Assembly: GCA_027405735.1 (NCBI GenBank)
Contig: JAPEHQ010000004.1
Coordinates: forward strand, 3,055,220 to 3,119,219
Length of the DNA: 64,000 nucleotides
Direction of reading: 5' to 3'
Source: Mucor racemosus
Taxonomy: Eukaryota; Mucoromycota; Mucoromycetes; Mucorales; Mucoraceae
Shown: positions 34,561 through 49,869 of the stretch, piece after piece
How the letters are laid out: every line of letters begins with the position of its first letter
Numbering within the stretch: the stretch's first letter is position 1
Notes under the pieces: model-generated
The model's input: only the letters and a program-made list of their open reading frames with translations
The model's database searches: none
Told to the model about the DNA's origin: nothing
Made by a program: the position numbers and the translations under genes

Positions 34561-35843
34561 TTTGAATCTTTCGTAGGATTTATTTGACCAAATGAGCATA
34601 TCCTTTTCTATTTTTTTTTTTACATTTTTACATATAATCATTTATTTCAAAGAGTTTTTGTACAATGAGACATGTAGTTATTTGTGGTTGAATTTTTTAA
34701 CAATTAATTGTTGCATCAAAAATAAGTATTATTGTTTACAGTTTGAAAAAGAAGGGAGAAAGAAACTTATAAGCATATAAAAGAGTCATCCCGTATGGTA
34801 TATTAATGTAAAAAGCGTTACATATCTCCAATTAATAAATGCTTCCCATGCTAATACATATCTTCTTTGTTGAGTTGCATTGTTGGATTAATCGCTCTTG
34901 AATTCTGTAAAGCTCTTCAAAATGATATATTAGTGGTCCATTAGTAAGATTGCACCATTTATGAAGCTCCATTAGACCGAATACCATTATATAAATACAT
35001 TGCTCTTTATGAGGACAAGCCCGCTTGAATAAAAAGAAATATATATATTTATATATGATATAAGGCATACAGCATTTATAGTAAATATGTAATCAGCATT
35101 TCAATAAACGGCATAAATGTCTTGATTTTATGGGGTAAATAACCTATTTGATTCTATTAAAATTCAAGTTAAAATGATGGAATTTACAGAAAGAACGATT
35201 GTATACTATTTAAATGTAAATGAATTGATCAGGATGCTCATTTCAAGCTGACTCAATGTGACACCTCATATTATATGGTGTAACTAAACAAAATTCAGCG
35301 TTATACATTTTTACCATAATTAGTGCCTTTGTTCAACGGTAAATCATACTTTAATTGATGATCCCCTTTCTTGATTTCTAAAAAAACATATGATATATAG
35401 TATCTACGATCTTTTGATGCTTGTCTATATAAATATATACCAAATCTATTTGAAAAAACAGAATAAAATGTCAAATTATAAACATTGACCGCAATCTATT
35501 CCATCACTAGAATTTAATTGAAGTACCATTTTTCATTTTATTTATAAATAAACAACCCTAAATGATATAATGTCGTTATGGAGTATGACAAGGCTAATTG
35601 CTGGTAATACAACCAGTTTAGTATTAACGTATTTGATTTGGGGCCATACTCTAAGACTGGGCCACTTTCATTGCTCGCTCTTCTATCGGTTTGTTTGTGC
35701 CCCACTGTCTACTACAATTTGATACTTTCTGGTAACATTATTTTTTATATAGCACCTACTCCTATTGTATATTTAGTATTCTTCTTTCCCTTTTCTTTTT
35801 TTTTTCTTATTCTGTAATATATATCCCATTTCATATTTTTTTT
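34561..35843. other. gene-free AT-rich stretch
   Basis: No supported coding sequence is visible. The last 60 nt before 35844 are T/C-rich and probably include the promoter and leader of the kelch gene. Confidence 0.5.
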
Positions 35844-38114
35844 ATGATTTTGGATACATTTTTATTAGTTTCTCTGGCAGCGATTGCTGTTTATGCAGAG
35901 CAACCTTATATCAGATATAATTCTGGTATGTATATATGGAAGTTTCCAATAAAAAATGCTGATCTATTTATTGCACAGGATGTCAGTTACTTTTAAACAG
36001 CACTCGCATTTATTGTTATTCAGGTGGATATGCCAAAGTAGTAAATCAAGAAATTACACCACTTTTAGATCATTATTATTTAGATGTATCCAAAGATATG
36101 GTCGTAGCCAGTAGCTTCACAGCTTGGACAAAAGTTGCTGAACCCACTAATTTTGTCAATGAAGCAACTTCCGCTTATGTCAGTGTCAAGTTATCAGATA
36201 CTACCGTATTAATCAATGGCGGTACTGGTATTAATAATGGAAAAGATTACATGAAAAATCAAACGGTTATTTATAATGCTGATACAAATCAATGGGAAAC
36301 AATCTCAAGTACTTCGTCAATACCACAAAAGTATTATTTCATCCCAAAGTTACACATTAAAGCTTCTCTTTAACTAAAAATTTGTAGTTACTATGGATCA
36401 GGTGCACTTGGTGTAGATAACACAGTTGTGTTCTGGGGTGGCGCGGCGTAAGTTTATAGACATAATTTATAATAACATGAACCTAAATCTATCATTAGGG
36501 CTATTGGTGATTTGCTACCCACATTCAATGGAACTGCAAAGCTTTTAATTGCTGCTCAGGTATATATTTGTCATAATGTCGCTAATTATTACTAAAAAAC
36601 ACCATCACCAAAGAATTCTAAATGGAGTCTTCAAGCTACAGCTGTTGCGCCAGGAAATCCTCGCTATGGGCATACAGCTACAACAGATCAATCTGGAAAA
36701 CTGATTTATTATTTTGGTGGCCGTGATATCATACGTGACCCTAGTACTGGTGTATACACTCGTCCTTATTCTACATTTACAAATGTATTAATATATCATA
36801 CTGATACATCTATTTGGGAACAAAAGACGGCATCATCAACTAGTCCACCATCAAATAGAATGTCTCATACAGCAACTTTAAGTAAGCTATAATTCGAGCA
36901 ATAATCTTAATTGGCATATCCTAAATGAAGCATTTAATGTATGTAGTTCCTAGCACTGGCAACTTTATAATATACGGTGGGGCTGGTCCCGATAGCATTG
37001 GCAGTATGTGCTTTTTTGATTCATTGTTCATATTTAAGAAACTAACACTAACATTGCCTTTTTTTTTTAAAAAAAGATCGTATTCCAAGTAGTGATTATC
37101 TTCATTTATACAATTCTAAAGACAATACATTTCAGCCTATTAGCATTTCCTCTAATTCAGCAACTGGAGCAGGTCCACGGTTTGGACATTCTGGTATAAA
37201 ATATACACTTTCTAAACAATTGCAATATTGACATATCTTTATAGCTGTATTAAGAAATAATTCATTATTTGTTCTATTTGGTATTGACAGTAAATTATTA
37301 GCAACATCCGATTTCTATGTCCTAAATACTGATACTTATTCTTGGGATGCAACATATTATGCAAATGGTGCTTCATCTACAATTGACGGCGCAAACAATA
37401 ATGGTACCTCTGTCATTGGTGATAGCGGTAACAATAGTAATTCTACTACTGGAGGCTCAGCATCTAATGATACTCAAGACACGGTTACCGATACTGAAGT
37501 TGGCAATAAGGGTTTATCTGGAGGAGCTATTGCAGGAATTGTCGTTGGTATTATAGCAGTGGTACGTAAATACACACTTTATGTCCAAGATCAACTAAAG
37601 CTATGTTCTAATATCTAAATAGGTTGGTATTATTGCAGCATTCTTCTTTTTTAGACGTCAAAAGCAAAAGAGGATTGAAAAAGATGTATATCCCAGTTAC
37701 TGGGATGTTACTTCAGTCAATGACATTGCTAGAGTTCCTGGAGCCACTAAAGCTATAACAAAGGAAGAAAAAGAGATAGAGAATATACCTGTTACTTCAA
37801 CAGGCCCAGTTGATATCACTCAATTACCAGGTTATACAACTTGTCGAACTGGAGATCCAGCAAACTTGTCAAATGATCGCGATGTTAATCCACCTGTTTC
37901 TCCTCCTAAAGTCCTGTTGGCTGGTGTAGACACTACTGCAGCTAATAATTTGAATAACAATAGCTTTTCCGGAGCTGATTCAAGTAGCACATATATCACA
38001 TCAGATAATTCTGAAACCAAAAAGATATGGCCACCTGATGCCCGTAGACCTTCTATTGTAACACCTTCTACTCCTGTTGAATACGAAAAACCCGATATTG
38101 GAAATGGAAAATAG
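35844..38114 (+). CDS. kelch-repeat type I membrane protein
   Basis: Nine exons (35844-35925, 35979-36330, 36388-36447, 36499-36559, 36614-36881, 36947-37003, 37077-37193, 37245-37561, 37623-38114) join in frame to about 600 residues. It begins with a signal peptide (MILDTFLLVSLAAIAVYAEQ). Kelch-type beta-propeller blades follow: RIYCYSGGYAK, TVLINGGTGINNG, VVFWGGAAAIGD, RYGHTATTDQ..LIYYFGGRD, NRMSHTATLIPSTGNFIIYG and RFGHSAVL..LFVLFGI. A Ser/Thr/Asn-rich stalk leads to one transmembrane helix (AIAGIVVGIIAVVGIIAAFF) with RRQKQKR as stop-transfer. The cytosolic tail of roughly 150 residues is Pro/Ser/Thr-rich. Surface kelch receptors of this plan are abundant in Mucoromycota; the ligand is unknown. 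Splice sites were placed by frame and blade continuity. Confidence 0.85.
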
Positions 38115-39425
38115 TTGGCATCGAGCATTACTAAACATTTAATACGATAAATATACTTTTATTTTATTGAATCATTAGCAATATTTCCATCTTTTTGTAG
38201 TCTTATTTTAGACATTTGGTTCCTAATAAAAGATGCCAATATGAATTGAATGATATTTTGCAATGAAACGCATCCAGAAACTTTTCCAATTAAATCTTAT
38301 TGTACATTTGGGGCATCTTGAGTTATGGATCTGTTATTTAAATGACTGAGGCATGTTCGTTCCAAAAGCGTGAACCTTGCAAGTGTAGTAATTACTATAT
38401 TAGCCAGGTGTAACAAACCAGATTCAATCATTCGGTAAAGCAGCATCGCTGCTGTCCCTATCTGCGTTTCTTGTACAGAAAGTAATAGTCTTAGAAAAAA
38501 AAATCCATTATTAGATTGATTGGTGTATGGGGTGAACACTGGCAATGGCTCATTGAAGAACATGTATGAGAGGCCAGAAACGGTAATTGCCAAGGCAGAC
38601 GTTTCGTTTCTTGATTGTACAGCTCTGTGGTTCTTAACATGCATATCGAGGATTCAGACATAAAAATGAGCCATTGACGGCTTTGTTGATTGCTCTATCT
38701 CTGATTATTATATTCTTAAGAAGGATGAAGAAGATTTGTATAGTACCGAATATAGGTAATGAAGCATTATATACGATTTACAAGTCATAGAACGCAATAT
38801 CAAGTCAGTCTGTATGTGTATTCAATTGGTAGTAAATAAAATGAAATACATATCATGCCTAACATTGAACAACATATAATGTAATACAACTTAAAAAATG
38901 ACCTTTTCATTCTCATTATATAGTCAGTATTGGTATAGTACCTTGACGTACGATCTGTCTTTTATTATACTTGCAAGATTCAAGTTTTGCTGTTCGTTCC
39001 TGAGCGCAGTTTTAACTGAAACCAGAATGAATTGGTTCAGTAAATGCTTGATTCAAGCCCACAAAAGTCTCTAAATAGTAGAAAAAGAAATACATACATG
39101 TACTAGATATTTTGCTTTATCGTTGCAATCAACTTTAAAACCTAATCAAGTTTGATTTCTCTACAAAAAATCTTTAAATGCATGTGGTATTTCAATTGCT
39201 TTTTAAGAAAAAAAAGAAGAGCTTATTATAAACAATTATTGATAAACAACGAAACTACAAGCAAACCAAGAAGAGAAACAATGCAATAAACAGTCTTTAA
39301 TCTGACAAATATGCATATGAAATAATAATGGATAATTTCTTTTCCGAGGTCATCTAATACTTTTAGACAATTTCGTATTATATCTTTTTATCCTCTTCTT
39401 TTTCCCACCATATTATATATATAAT
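38115..39425. other. intergenic stretch with one unexplained frame
   Basis: The gap between the kelch and lactamase-fold genes is mostly AT-rich. It holds one ATG-initiated minus-strand frame (38644-38297, 115 codons, including FFNEPLPVFTPYTN and AAMLLYRMIESGLLHLANIV) whose composition is more protein-like than most shadows. I do not recognise it. It may be a relic or a small gene and is left as an observation. Confidence 0.4.
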
Positions 39426-40382
39426 ATGACAGAAGTGCTTGCTGTTTTACCTAAATTTTCTCAATTATCAAGCCGTGTTTGGAGGGTTCTTGGCTTGAAT
39501 CCCGGCAAATTTACGCTACAAGGAACAAATACATATTTATTAGGTGCAGGAGCACAAAAGATTTTATTAGATTGTGGAGAAGGCAAGCCTGATTATTTAG
39601 CACATCTTGAGACATCTCTTCAAGATATTCAATCAGATGCATACATTTCAGATATCATTATTAGTCATGGACACAGCGATCACTGGGGAGGCCTTACTGA
39701 CATCCTCAATTCACCTACATTAAACCCCAAAAACAAAATTCAGGTACACAAATTTACTGCGATTCCTCAAGGGTCTCAAGTTGACCATATGGATCGATTT
39801 CCAGACAATATTAGCTTGAATCCTCTAGTAGATAATCAAATATTCAAGGCACAAGATACTACATTGCGAGTTATTTATACACCAGGCCATACTAAAGACC
39901 ATTGTACTTTTTGGTTGGAAGAAGAGCAGAGCATTTTTACTGCAGATTGTGTATTGGGTCAAGGCACTGCTGTTTTTGATGATTTGTCAGAATATATCAC
40001 AGGACTTCAACGCCTTGCTACCTTTCAACCTAAACAATTGTATCCAGGCCATGGTCCTGTTGTTATAGAAGGCACTGCAAAAATCCAAGAATATGTAAAT
40101 CATCGCCTTGAAAGAGAAAATCAAGTAATCCAATTATTGACAAAGGAAGGTACATTAGAACACGGTTGGACACCTATGGAAATTGTAGAGACTTTATACA
40201 AGGGATATCCCGAATCTTTATATATTCCTGCTGCTCGCGGTATTGTTCTTCATCTTCATAAATTAAACAAAGATGGTAAAGCAAAAACACTCGAAAATCA
40301 TGCATTTATTCAAGAAAATTATGTTCAAATTTTGAATGCAAAGTGGTTCTGGACTCATAAAACAAGCAAAAATAATTTATAG
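39426..40382 (+). CDS. LACTB2-like metallo-beta-lactamase-fold hydrolase
   Basis: A single exon encodes 318 residues. The metal site is complete: SHGHSDHWGG (HxHxDH), TPGHTKDH, FTADCVLG and YPGHGPV. The order and spacing, and the opening RVWRVLGLNPGKFTLQGTNT, match the LACTB2/beta-lactamase-like 2 family, whose animal member is a mitochondrial single-strand endoribonuclease. In fungi close relatives also serve as thioesterase-like partners of polyketide synthases, but no such synthase is nearby. The C-terminal winged-helix-like part (YPESLYIPAARGIVLHLHKL) is present, so the protein is full length. The gene converges with the CNH gene; their stop codons are only 18 bp apart, so the 3' UTRs must overlap. 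Confidence 0.9.
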   Translation: MTEVLAVLPKFSQLSSRVWRVLGLNPGKFTLQGTNTYLLGAGAQKILLDCGEGKPDYLAHLETSLQDIQSDAYISDIIISHGHSDHWGGLTDILNSPTLNPKNKIQVHKFTAIPQGSQVDHMDRFPDNISLNPLVDNQIFKAQDTTLRVIYTPGHTKDHCTFWLEEEQSIFTADCVLGQGTAVFDDLSEYITGLQRLATFQPKQLYPGHGPVVIEGTAKIQEYVNHRLERENQVIQLLTKEGTLEHGWTPMEIVETLYKGYPESLYIPAARGIVLHLHKLNKDGKAKTLENHAFIQENYVQILNAKWFWTHKTSKNNL

Positions 40383-40400
40383 ATTAATCAATAAAGATAT

Positions 40401-42113
40401 TTATTCTGCCTTTAACATGTAAACATGTATTCTTTCATTTGCTGCACAACTCCAAAATATTGATTTAAAGGCGAATTTGTTCTTTTTACCTTCTCGGGGT
40501 ATGGCCTCATCCCATCTTCCTAAAAACTTTACTGGTACACCATGCATTACTCGTTGTACAGTTTGTGCTGTTTTTATATGAATAATTTCTACAGTTTCTG
40601 ATCCAAACCCAATTACACACCAATCATTTACAGTGATATCTAATTGTACAAATTCTATATGTGTTGGTACTTCAGACCATCGATATACTTGTGTTGAGAA
40701 TAAAGATCCAGTTAAATCTATTATGTAACTTTGTTTCCCCAATGTAGCAAAAAATAATTGAGGTGCAACAGCAGATGGAAGTGCTACGGGATCAGGTGGC
40801 GCATGTGAAGGTAAAGATGTTATTACTGTTGAGTAAGAAGGAGGTATAGAATATTCAGTTGTAAGTGTAGTAGCAGGAAGTGAATCAGGATAAAATGGTA
40901 GTTGTACAAGAGATGTCCATTGAATTGGTGGTGCAGAGAGACTGGCCGGCAGTGTTGGAAAAGAAGAAGTAGGAGAAGGAGAAGTGGTATCATTGTTGTT
41001 ATTGTTGCTGTTACTGTCTGATAATTGCTGATATCTCAAAAATAATGAAGATGGCATAGAAATAGATGTGGGTATAGGCGAAGTGGTAGGTGATTTTGGA
41101 CAATTTAATTGATGCTCATATTGATCTCTAATCCAAGTAGTTTGATAAATACGTTCTAGTGTTGGGTCAATTGGCACAGTCTGTACTTTGGAATCTCGTA
41201 ATTCAATAGCAGTTGCTTCACTTGAAAATACTGCAATAATGTGGCGCAAAGTACTACGATCATCAGCAAATGAAATAGCTCGTGCTTCCATTGGTATCCA
41301 AAATACTTTGAGACGATAAAATGGTCTTAGGGGATGGTCTCTCTTTCTTTGCCACAATACAATTTTATCTCGATGTCTTATAGCTGCAAAGACATAGGTA
41401 CTTGTTTGATAGGTTTGTATGCCTAATGCATCACGAGAATCCGGTAATTTATAATACAAATCTTGAAGAATGATTTTCTTATAAACATAATAAGGTTTTG
41501 TCAAACCTGGGTTTAATATCAGCTGTTCTTCATTTGTGGTGGTATTGGCATTCATTGCTGCAAGGGTAATTGCTCTCTCATCTTTTTTCTTGGCTAAACG
41601 TTCCTTGAGATTTAAAATAGCATTTGTTGGTTGTGTGGTAGTGTCTATAATACTAGAATCCAATGTTGTAGAATCTTCAGGTAATTTACCAGTTTGCGTT
41701 GCAACATGTTCCCATTGTTGATATGTTGGTACATCGTAAGATGGGTCGCGTCTTTGATCCCAATCCAGTGATAAAACAGCATAAATTAGCTTTAATAAAG
41801 CATCGTATGAATAGCATCGTACTTGCTTGTATCTACCTGCTAAAATTAATACTATACGACATGATTCAATTACAACCATCTTTCTTGCTTTTATCCAAAT
41901 GATTGTCTTTGGTTTTTCTCCTATTTTTTGTAAATCTAATAACTGTACACCTTCATGATATCCCAATAATAAGAATCTGTCTTCCAATACACAACTGCAT
42001 TCGTATGGTGTTGATTGCCAATTATCTGAACTCGAAGCGATCATTTTCAATTGTAATGAAGAGACATTTGAAGACTAATATGTATATCAATATAACCAAT
42101 TAAAGCAGAATTA

Positions 42114-42144
<31 letters not shown>

Positions 42145-42355
42145 CCTGCTGAATTGTTTGTTCTATTAAATTATTCGTATTTAATGGATGAGGAGATGAC
42201 GAAGACGAAGCAGAAGAAGGTGAGGAAGATTCATTGTAATCATTGAGAGAATATGGCGGTGGAGGAACTTGTAGAGAGCAAGGTAATGTCGTGTTTATTG
42301 TGGTAGTAGTAGCAGTAGTAGTAGCAGCAGTAGACATTGCACTTTCGTTTGCCAT
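40401..42355 (-). CDS. CNH (citron homology) domain protein
   Basis: Two exons (42355-42146, 42074-40401) encode 627 residues. The N-terminal exon is low complexity (Thr/Ala/Ser) with a VPPPPYSLNDY motif, a PPxY element that could bind WW domains. The rest is a CNH-type beta-propeller: CSCVLEDRFLLLGYHEGVQL, then KMVVIESCRIVLILAGRYKQ and VRCYSYDALLKLIYAV. A long disordered insert precedes YVFAAIRHRDKIVLWQRK. CNH domains occur in Rho GEFs, MAP4 kinases and Vps39/Vam6-type factors, where they mediate protein contacts at membranes. None of those partner domains is fused here, so the role cannot be stated. The intron contains an A/T run of about 25 nt next to the donor site. Exon 1 is included because its frame joins exactly and it starts with the only good ATG. 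Confidence 0.75.
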
Positions 42356-42713
42356 TCTGAGAAACAAAGGGAGGAGGGGCTAGAAAGGTTTTTTTTTAAA
42401 AAAAAAGAAAGAAAAGAACCAAATATAAAATGTGGTAAAGGGATTCGAATGTTAATTTTAGATTTTCAATTAATTGGTTTGTACATACATATGGTAGAAA
42501 CCTTTTTTTCTCTTTATATACATGCATATTAAAAAACGAAATTTCTAAAATTTATTTAATCAATTGTAATTTCCCGTTGATAAATTTATTTATAGTGGTC
42601 AAGATATGTAATATTATTCATTTTTAATCATATAAAATCGTGTAGGTAAAAAAAGCATGAATTAAAATTTCCAAAAATAGAATCGGAGTTACATTCGGAG
42701 TTTGGTACTTAAT

Positions 42714-45347
<2,634 letters not shown>

Positions 45348-45959
45348 ATTGTTGTTTAAAAAAAAAAAAAGAAACAAGTTACTTCCTAATGCTTTGTAAA
45401 AGTTTATAAAAATAACAAATAGCGGAGGTTACGCTGAAAATTTTTCGTGTTTGAGAATTGCACGACAAAATGGAGATCAGCATAAGTTACTATGTCAGGT
45501 TTAGTGATTACAAACTAAATCTCATTAAAAAAAAATACCAAAATGTAGAGTATCTTTTGAAAGTATTTGAAATACTTTGGTCTCTTATTTAAGGGATTTG
45601 AGTTTTGGAAAAAAAATCCTTTAAAGATATATATGCATAAATTATTCGATCATAGTAGATGTAGCAGACGAAAATTTAAGTGCATACAGAGCAGTATTTG
45701 ACTATTTGAAAATCTCAATGCTTAACGCAATCTTATGAGACATGAGAGGATACATATTATATTTATCAAGTGAAGTTTTATAGCCAAAATCATGAAAGAA
45801 CTACACCCTGCATTTTACGATCCTTTGAGTGAAATGTCAGAAAATGCATATTGCCATTTTGAAGCAATTATTTATTAGGAAATATTCCAGTCACTTTGTA
45901 GATTTTTGTGATTTTCCTTATGTTATAGTTGTGGGTACTGCAGTTAGCTAAATTCGCAA

Positions 45960-47930
45960 CTAGATGTCGAGCTGCTCATATTCCTCAGACCATTGATTAG
46001 ATATTAAAAATTGATTTAACTCTTGACACTTTATCCAGATGAGGAAATCATCTTTAGTTCCAGTAATAGGGTCCTGACTTTTAGAATTGATTGTCTTGTT
46101 TCCTTGTCTTTGAATAATGTAGGTTTTTGCATCAGTTTCTATTTTTAATGTATAACGACCTTCTGACGATACGGCTCCAAGTAAATCTAGGTTCTCTAAA
46201 CTACAATCTTCATGATTAACGTTACTGTAATCGGCTATATATTCAACAGCAATGATAAATGTGTCAATGACCAATACTAATGTATGTATCTTTGTTGATG
46301 GAAGGAATATCTTTAAATTGTAAGGCTCGTCCACTAATATACAGCATGTATTGATTTCGAAATGTTTAATCTCTGGTGCTATAAGTGATATTTCAGGTAG
46401 TATACTTTGCTGTAAAATTGAATCAGTAAAATATAATTCAGACATTCCAGAAACACAACGGCTTGAAATAGGTATTTCCTCGTGAAAGAGCACCATGTTA
46501 TAAAGACTCATGCCAACAGGTTTAACTTGACTTAACAGAGGTATCAAATCATTCAAGGCTATCCAATCTCTGCTAAAGGGGCTCATGATTTGTTTTTGAA
46601 TAAATATATCTTTGATATCACCTGCAGATAAAAATTTCCGTGCTGATTTGTCACCACTAGTAGTAACAAATGCTTGATAATAAGAACGCGGGATTATAGG
46701 CATAATGATATTGATCAAGTCGGGCGAGAACAAACTTAGTGGTTTTAACAAATCTTCAACGCTTAAATGATTGTAGAAACAGAATGGATCAACTTCCAGG
46801 GTATAAGAGTTGAGTGTTTTTGCCATTGATAGATTATAATCGATGAAACCACTCCGGAATTTATCCAAATTTGATATTTCTAATTTTCTGCCACCTTTGT
46901 TGCATTTTGAAGGAGCTGTTTTCACGGCTAAATCTGCACACCTTTGTATTTTATAAGGGTAATTAACATTTGTCAATTTTAGTTGAACTTTATATTCTTT
47001 GAGAGGTAAGCAAAAATTGGTAAACTGATTCCACCATTTTTCTGTTTCATAACATCCCAAATATTCCAACGTTAATTCTTCCAAGGCTTTTAATTTGATA
47101 GAAAGATAATGCAATATGGATGCGGAAAGTTGGGCTCGTTCGACCCTCAACTTTTTTATACTAGTATTAGGCTTCATGTTATTTTGAGTTGATAAATCAC
47201 TATATTCTAGTATTTTCAAGCTGTTAATACTAATTTCGTTAACTGTTGAAGGGCAATTATCTAATAATCGATCCAAATCATCAAAATCAAATGAAACGCA
47301 AATGGTCAGGAACAATTGTTCTAAAGAAACGAATCTGTCTAGTTGTGTTATAAGCTGTTGATAAGCTAAACCTTGAGGATGATGATTATAATCGGCATTA
47401 CCATTCGTCAAATCAAGTCGTGTCAATGTATTTCTATACTTGAGTGCAACAGTAGAATACAAACGAACACCCTTCTTTATCCAATCATATGTAAAGAGTG
47501 TTTTCAGACCTACTATTTGGCTTTTATCTGAAACGAGATACGGCCAAATCAACCTGTTCTGCGTATTGCGGTATGTGCATAAATCTTGGATATTCGGACA
47601 CCATTGAATGACTGATTCAATGATTTTGTCAACATTTTGGTTTTTGTTTCGTCCAAAACTCGGCAGAAATGATACTTTCTTGACCAAAGCTCCAACATGA
47701 GTAGCTTCTTTTTCTAAAGTATTTAAAAAGGAATCTGCTTGTTCTCCTAAATGAACATTCTCGTAGATTGCTTCTTGTGCTGTTTTACTCCAGCCTTTAC
47801 ATACAAGTTGGAAAGCTTTAAAATTATGCCTTGAATTCACCCAATGTGGGGCTGAAGATGGTAGAGTATGTTTGAATATGCATTGTAAAATATCGGATGG
47901 AAGCTCTTCCCAGTTAGCGTAATGCGACAT
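45960..47930 (-). CDS. F-box/LRR-like protein
   Basis: A single exon encodes 656 residues. The F-box is at the N-terminus (WEELPSDILQCIFKH, then FQLVCKGWSKTAQEAIYENV). Irregular leucine-rich segments such as NTLTRLDLTNGNADY, LEQLFLTICVSFDF, VNEISINSLKILEY and LKALEELTLEYLGCYE follow. F-box proteins recruit substrates to SCF ubiquitin ligases through Skp1, and large families of such FBXL-like proteins are typical of Mucoromycota. The target is unknown. The frame is open 69 nt upstream of the chosen start, but only without an ATG, so MSHYANWEELP is the start. No introns are needed. Confidence 0.85.
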   Translation of the reverse strand: MSHYANWEELPSDILQCIFKHTLPSSAPHWVNSRHNFKAFQLVCKGWSKTAQEAIYENVHLGEQADSFLNTLEKEATHVGALVKKVSFLPSFGRNKNQNVDKIIESVIQWCPNIQDLCTYRNTQNRLIWPYLVSDKSQIVGLKTLFTYDWIKKGVRLYSTVALKYRNTLTRLDLTNGNADYNHHPQGLAYQQLITQLDRFVSLEQLFLTICVSFDFDDLDRLLDNCPSTVNEISINSLKILEYSDLSTQNNMKPNTSIKKLRVERAQLSASILHYLSIKLKALEELTLEYLGCYETEKWWNQFTNFCLPLKEYKVQLKLTNVNYPYKIQRCADLAVKTAPSKCNKGGRKLEISNLDKFRSGFIDYNLSMAKTLNSYTLEVDPFCFYNHLSVEDLLKPLSLFSPDLINIIMPIIPRSYYQAFVTTSGDKSARKFLSAGDIKDIFIQKQIMSPFSRDWIALNDLIPLLSQVKPVGMSLYNMVLFHEEIPISSRCVSGMSELYFTDSILQQSILPEISLIAPEIKHFEINTCCILVDEPYNLKIFLPSTKIHTLVLVIDTFIIAVEYIADYSNVNHEDCSLENLDLLGAVSSEGRYTLKIETDAKTYIIQRQGNKTINSKSQDPITGTKDDFLIWIKCQELNQFLISNQWSEEYEQLDI

Positions 47931-48904
47931 TTTAATATTGAAAGTTTCCAAAAAAGATGATTCACAATCAGGATTTACTTCTTGTATGTAATATATCAAA
48001 TTGTGTTACATTAATTTGCTGCGGTCTTGAGTCATATTGATGCTAGCTGTCAAGCCTTAAGCTTCTTGTAAAGTAAGATTTCTTGCTATATATATGATGT
48101 ACATCCTGATAAGACAATTTCGCTATGGACAGATACTGTATAATAGGTCTTGATAACTTTATATGAGCACCCTATTTACTTGATTTATGTTTTATCATTT
48201 AAAACAAACATGTTATATTTGTATAAAAGTAATTTCATGTATGTCTCATAGAAAGAAAAAGTACCGCAGATACATATCTCGCATTGGAATACGATACATT
48301 TTAAATGGTTAGTTTGTTGTAGCCGCCAAGAGCTTACATTGATACTTCCATGCAACTTCTTATCTTCAATTCAAGTGAATATAAATAAAAGGAGTCTAGA
48401 ATGTGGGCTTATTAATCTGACGGTTTTCCCTTTAGTATACCAAGGGGAAATCTACCGAGGGAATTCAAGCATATAAGGAAGAAGACAAAATCTGCCTTTT
48501 GTCTTATTCTTGTTTTCTTTTTTTCTTTTTTTACTTGTTTTTTACTTATGTTTTATGAAGGTTTTAGGGGTTTGGGGCATACTATGGCATTTTGTTACTA
48601 GAATTACATGATATTTTGCTGTTCTGGTCATGGAAAAGGCGAAAGTCATCATACAGCGAATGTTAAACCACAAGATTTTGTCCGGCCGATGTAAGTAATT
48701 GTGTATCCCTGTTGGAGCTGTACTTATAGAGATCCAAAATTTCTTTGGTATACTTCCTTTTGTCAACACTACTTCACATTTAAATTATTTTAATAAAGAT
48801 TTGGTATTATTATAAAACTATAAAGTCTCTCTGCTTCCTTTGTCAAATGGTTATGCTTTTCTTGCATTTCAAATACATTATAATCTATAGATTTAATAAA
48901 ACCT
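47931..48904. other. intergenic stretch without recognised features
   Basis: AT-rich. The short open frames on both strands are composition-driven. I see no RNA gene, repeat or promoter of note. Confidence 0.4.
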
Positions 48905-48916
48905 ATATTCTATAGT

Positions 48917-49165
48917 GATCGCAATCGAACAGTGCGAGCATAAGCGAGCGAGCGAGCCCTATGCTTGGGCTCGCTTGAATTATAATTTTTTTAGGAAATT
49001 ACTTGCTTGGGCTCGCTTGATTAACTTTTTTTAAAAAATTTCTGCTTGGTGCTCGGTAAAAACATTGGAAGCTCGCTTGCATACCTGCTCGATATGCTCT
49101 AATTCAATGGAGGCTCGCTTACCTAAAAACTTGACTCGCTCGCTTGCTTGATTAAAAAGTTAATT
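48917..49165. repeat. GCAAGC-rich degenerate repeat, copy 2 (reverse)
   Basis: This block of GCTTGCTCGCTT-type units has its left end (CGCAATCGAACAGTGCGAGC) match, in reverse complement, the right end of the block at 25906-26517. Because the match includes the outer CGCAATCGA, that sequence is part of the repeat and not a target duplication. The block lies about 1.1 kb beyond the 3' end of the hAT transposase gene and might be hAT-related non-autonomous DNA, but no terminal inverted repeat could be proved. Confidence 0.6.
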
Positions 49166-49869
49166 CAAGCATGTTACACAAGTAAATACAGTTTATTCCA
49201 GCTATTTATAGTAATATTTATAATTTCAAATTTGTTGACATATTTTATTATGATGTATAGATTAAATTTATTGTCATTGAGGAGTGAAACATGATATAAC
49301 ATGTTGGTATTAAAAATAAGAGGAAATTGAGCTATATATAAATTAAAATAAAAAAATAAGAATAAATGGTTTCAAACCACCAAAAGTACTAATGATAGCA
49401 AAGTAAAAATATTCGAATATGCATTCAATAAAGGTACAAAAAGGTTGAAAGAGTAAAAAATATAAAGTACGAGTGATGCATATTTGTAAAATATTATGCA
49501 CAAACAAAGAAAAAAGTAAATCGTACATCAAAGTATACGGCGAATTAAGAGGGGGCTTGAGAAATTTATGGTATTTAATGCAACAAAGAGAACCAACAAA
49601 TGCAAAAAAAGAAGTAGCTCATGTTAATTAGCCATCACCATGATAGATTACAGCCCAAACGTTGACGATGAATCACCAAGAAATAGAAATCTGTCAAAAA
49701 GACATCTAATGCTCCAAGACTCGCCATTATTAACAACATAAAAGGATACGATATTGAGAATATATCAGCAGCAACAGTAAATGCCATCATGGTTTAGGCC
49801 ATTCAAATACACCACCAAAATCGTGATATTGAGAATATATCAACAGTAGTGATCGCGTTCAGCATAGAA

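Noticed and set aside
48917..48945. Left terminal inverted repeat of the hAT element (CAGTGCGAGC..).
   Set aside because: The homologous copy near 26.5 kb shares sequence beyond this point, so it is not an element end, and the right end lies outside the window.
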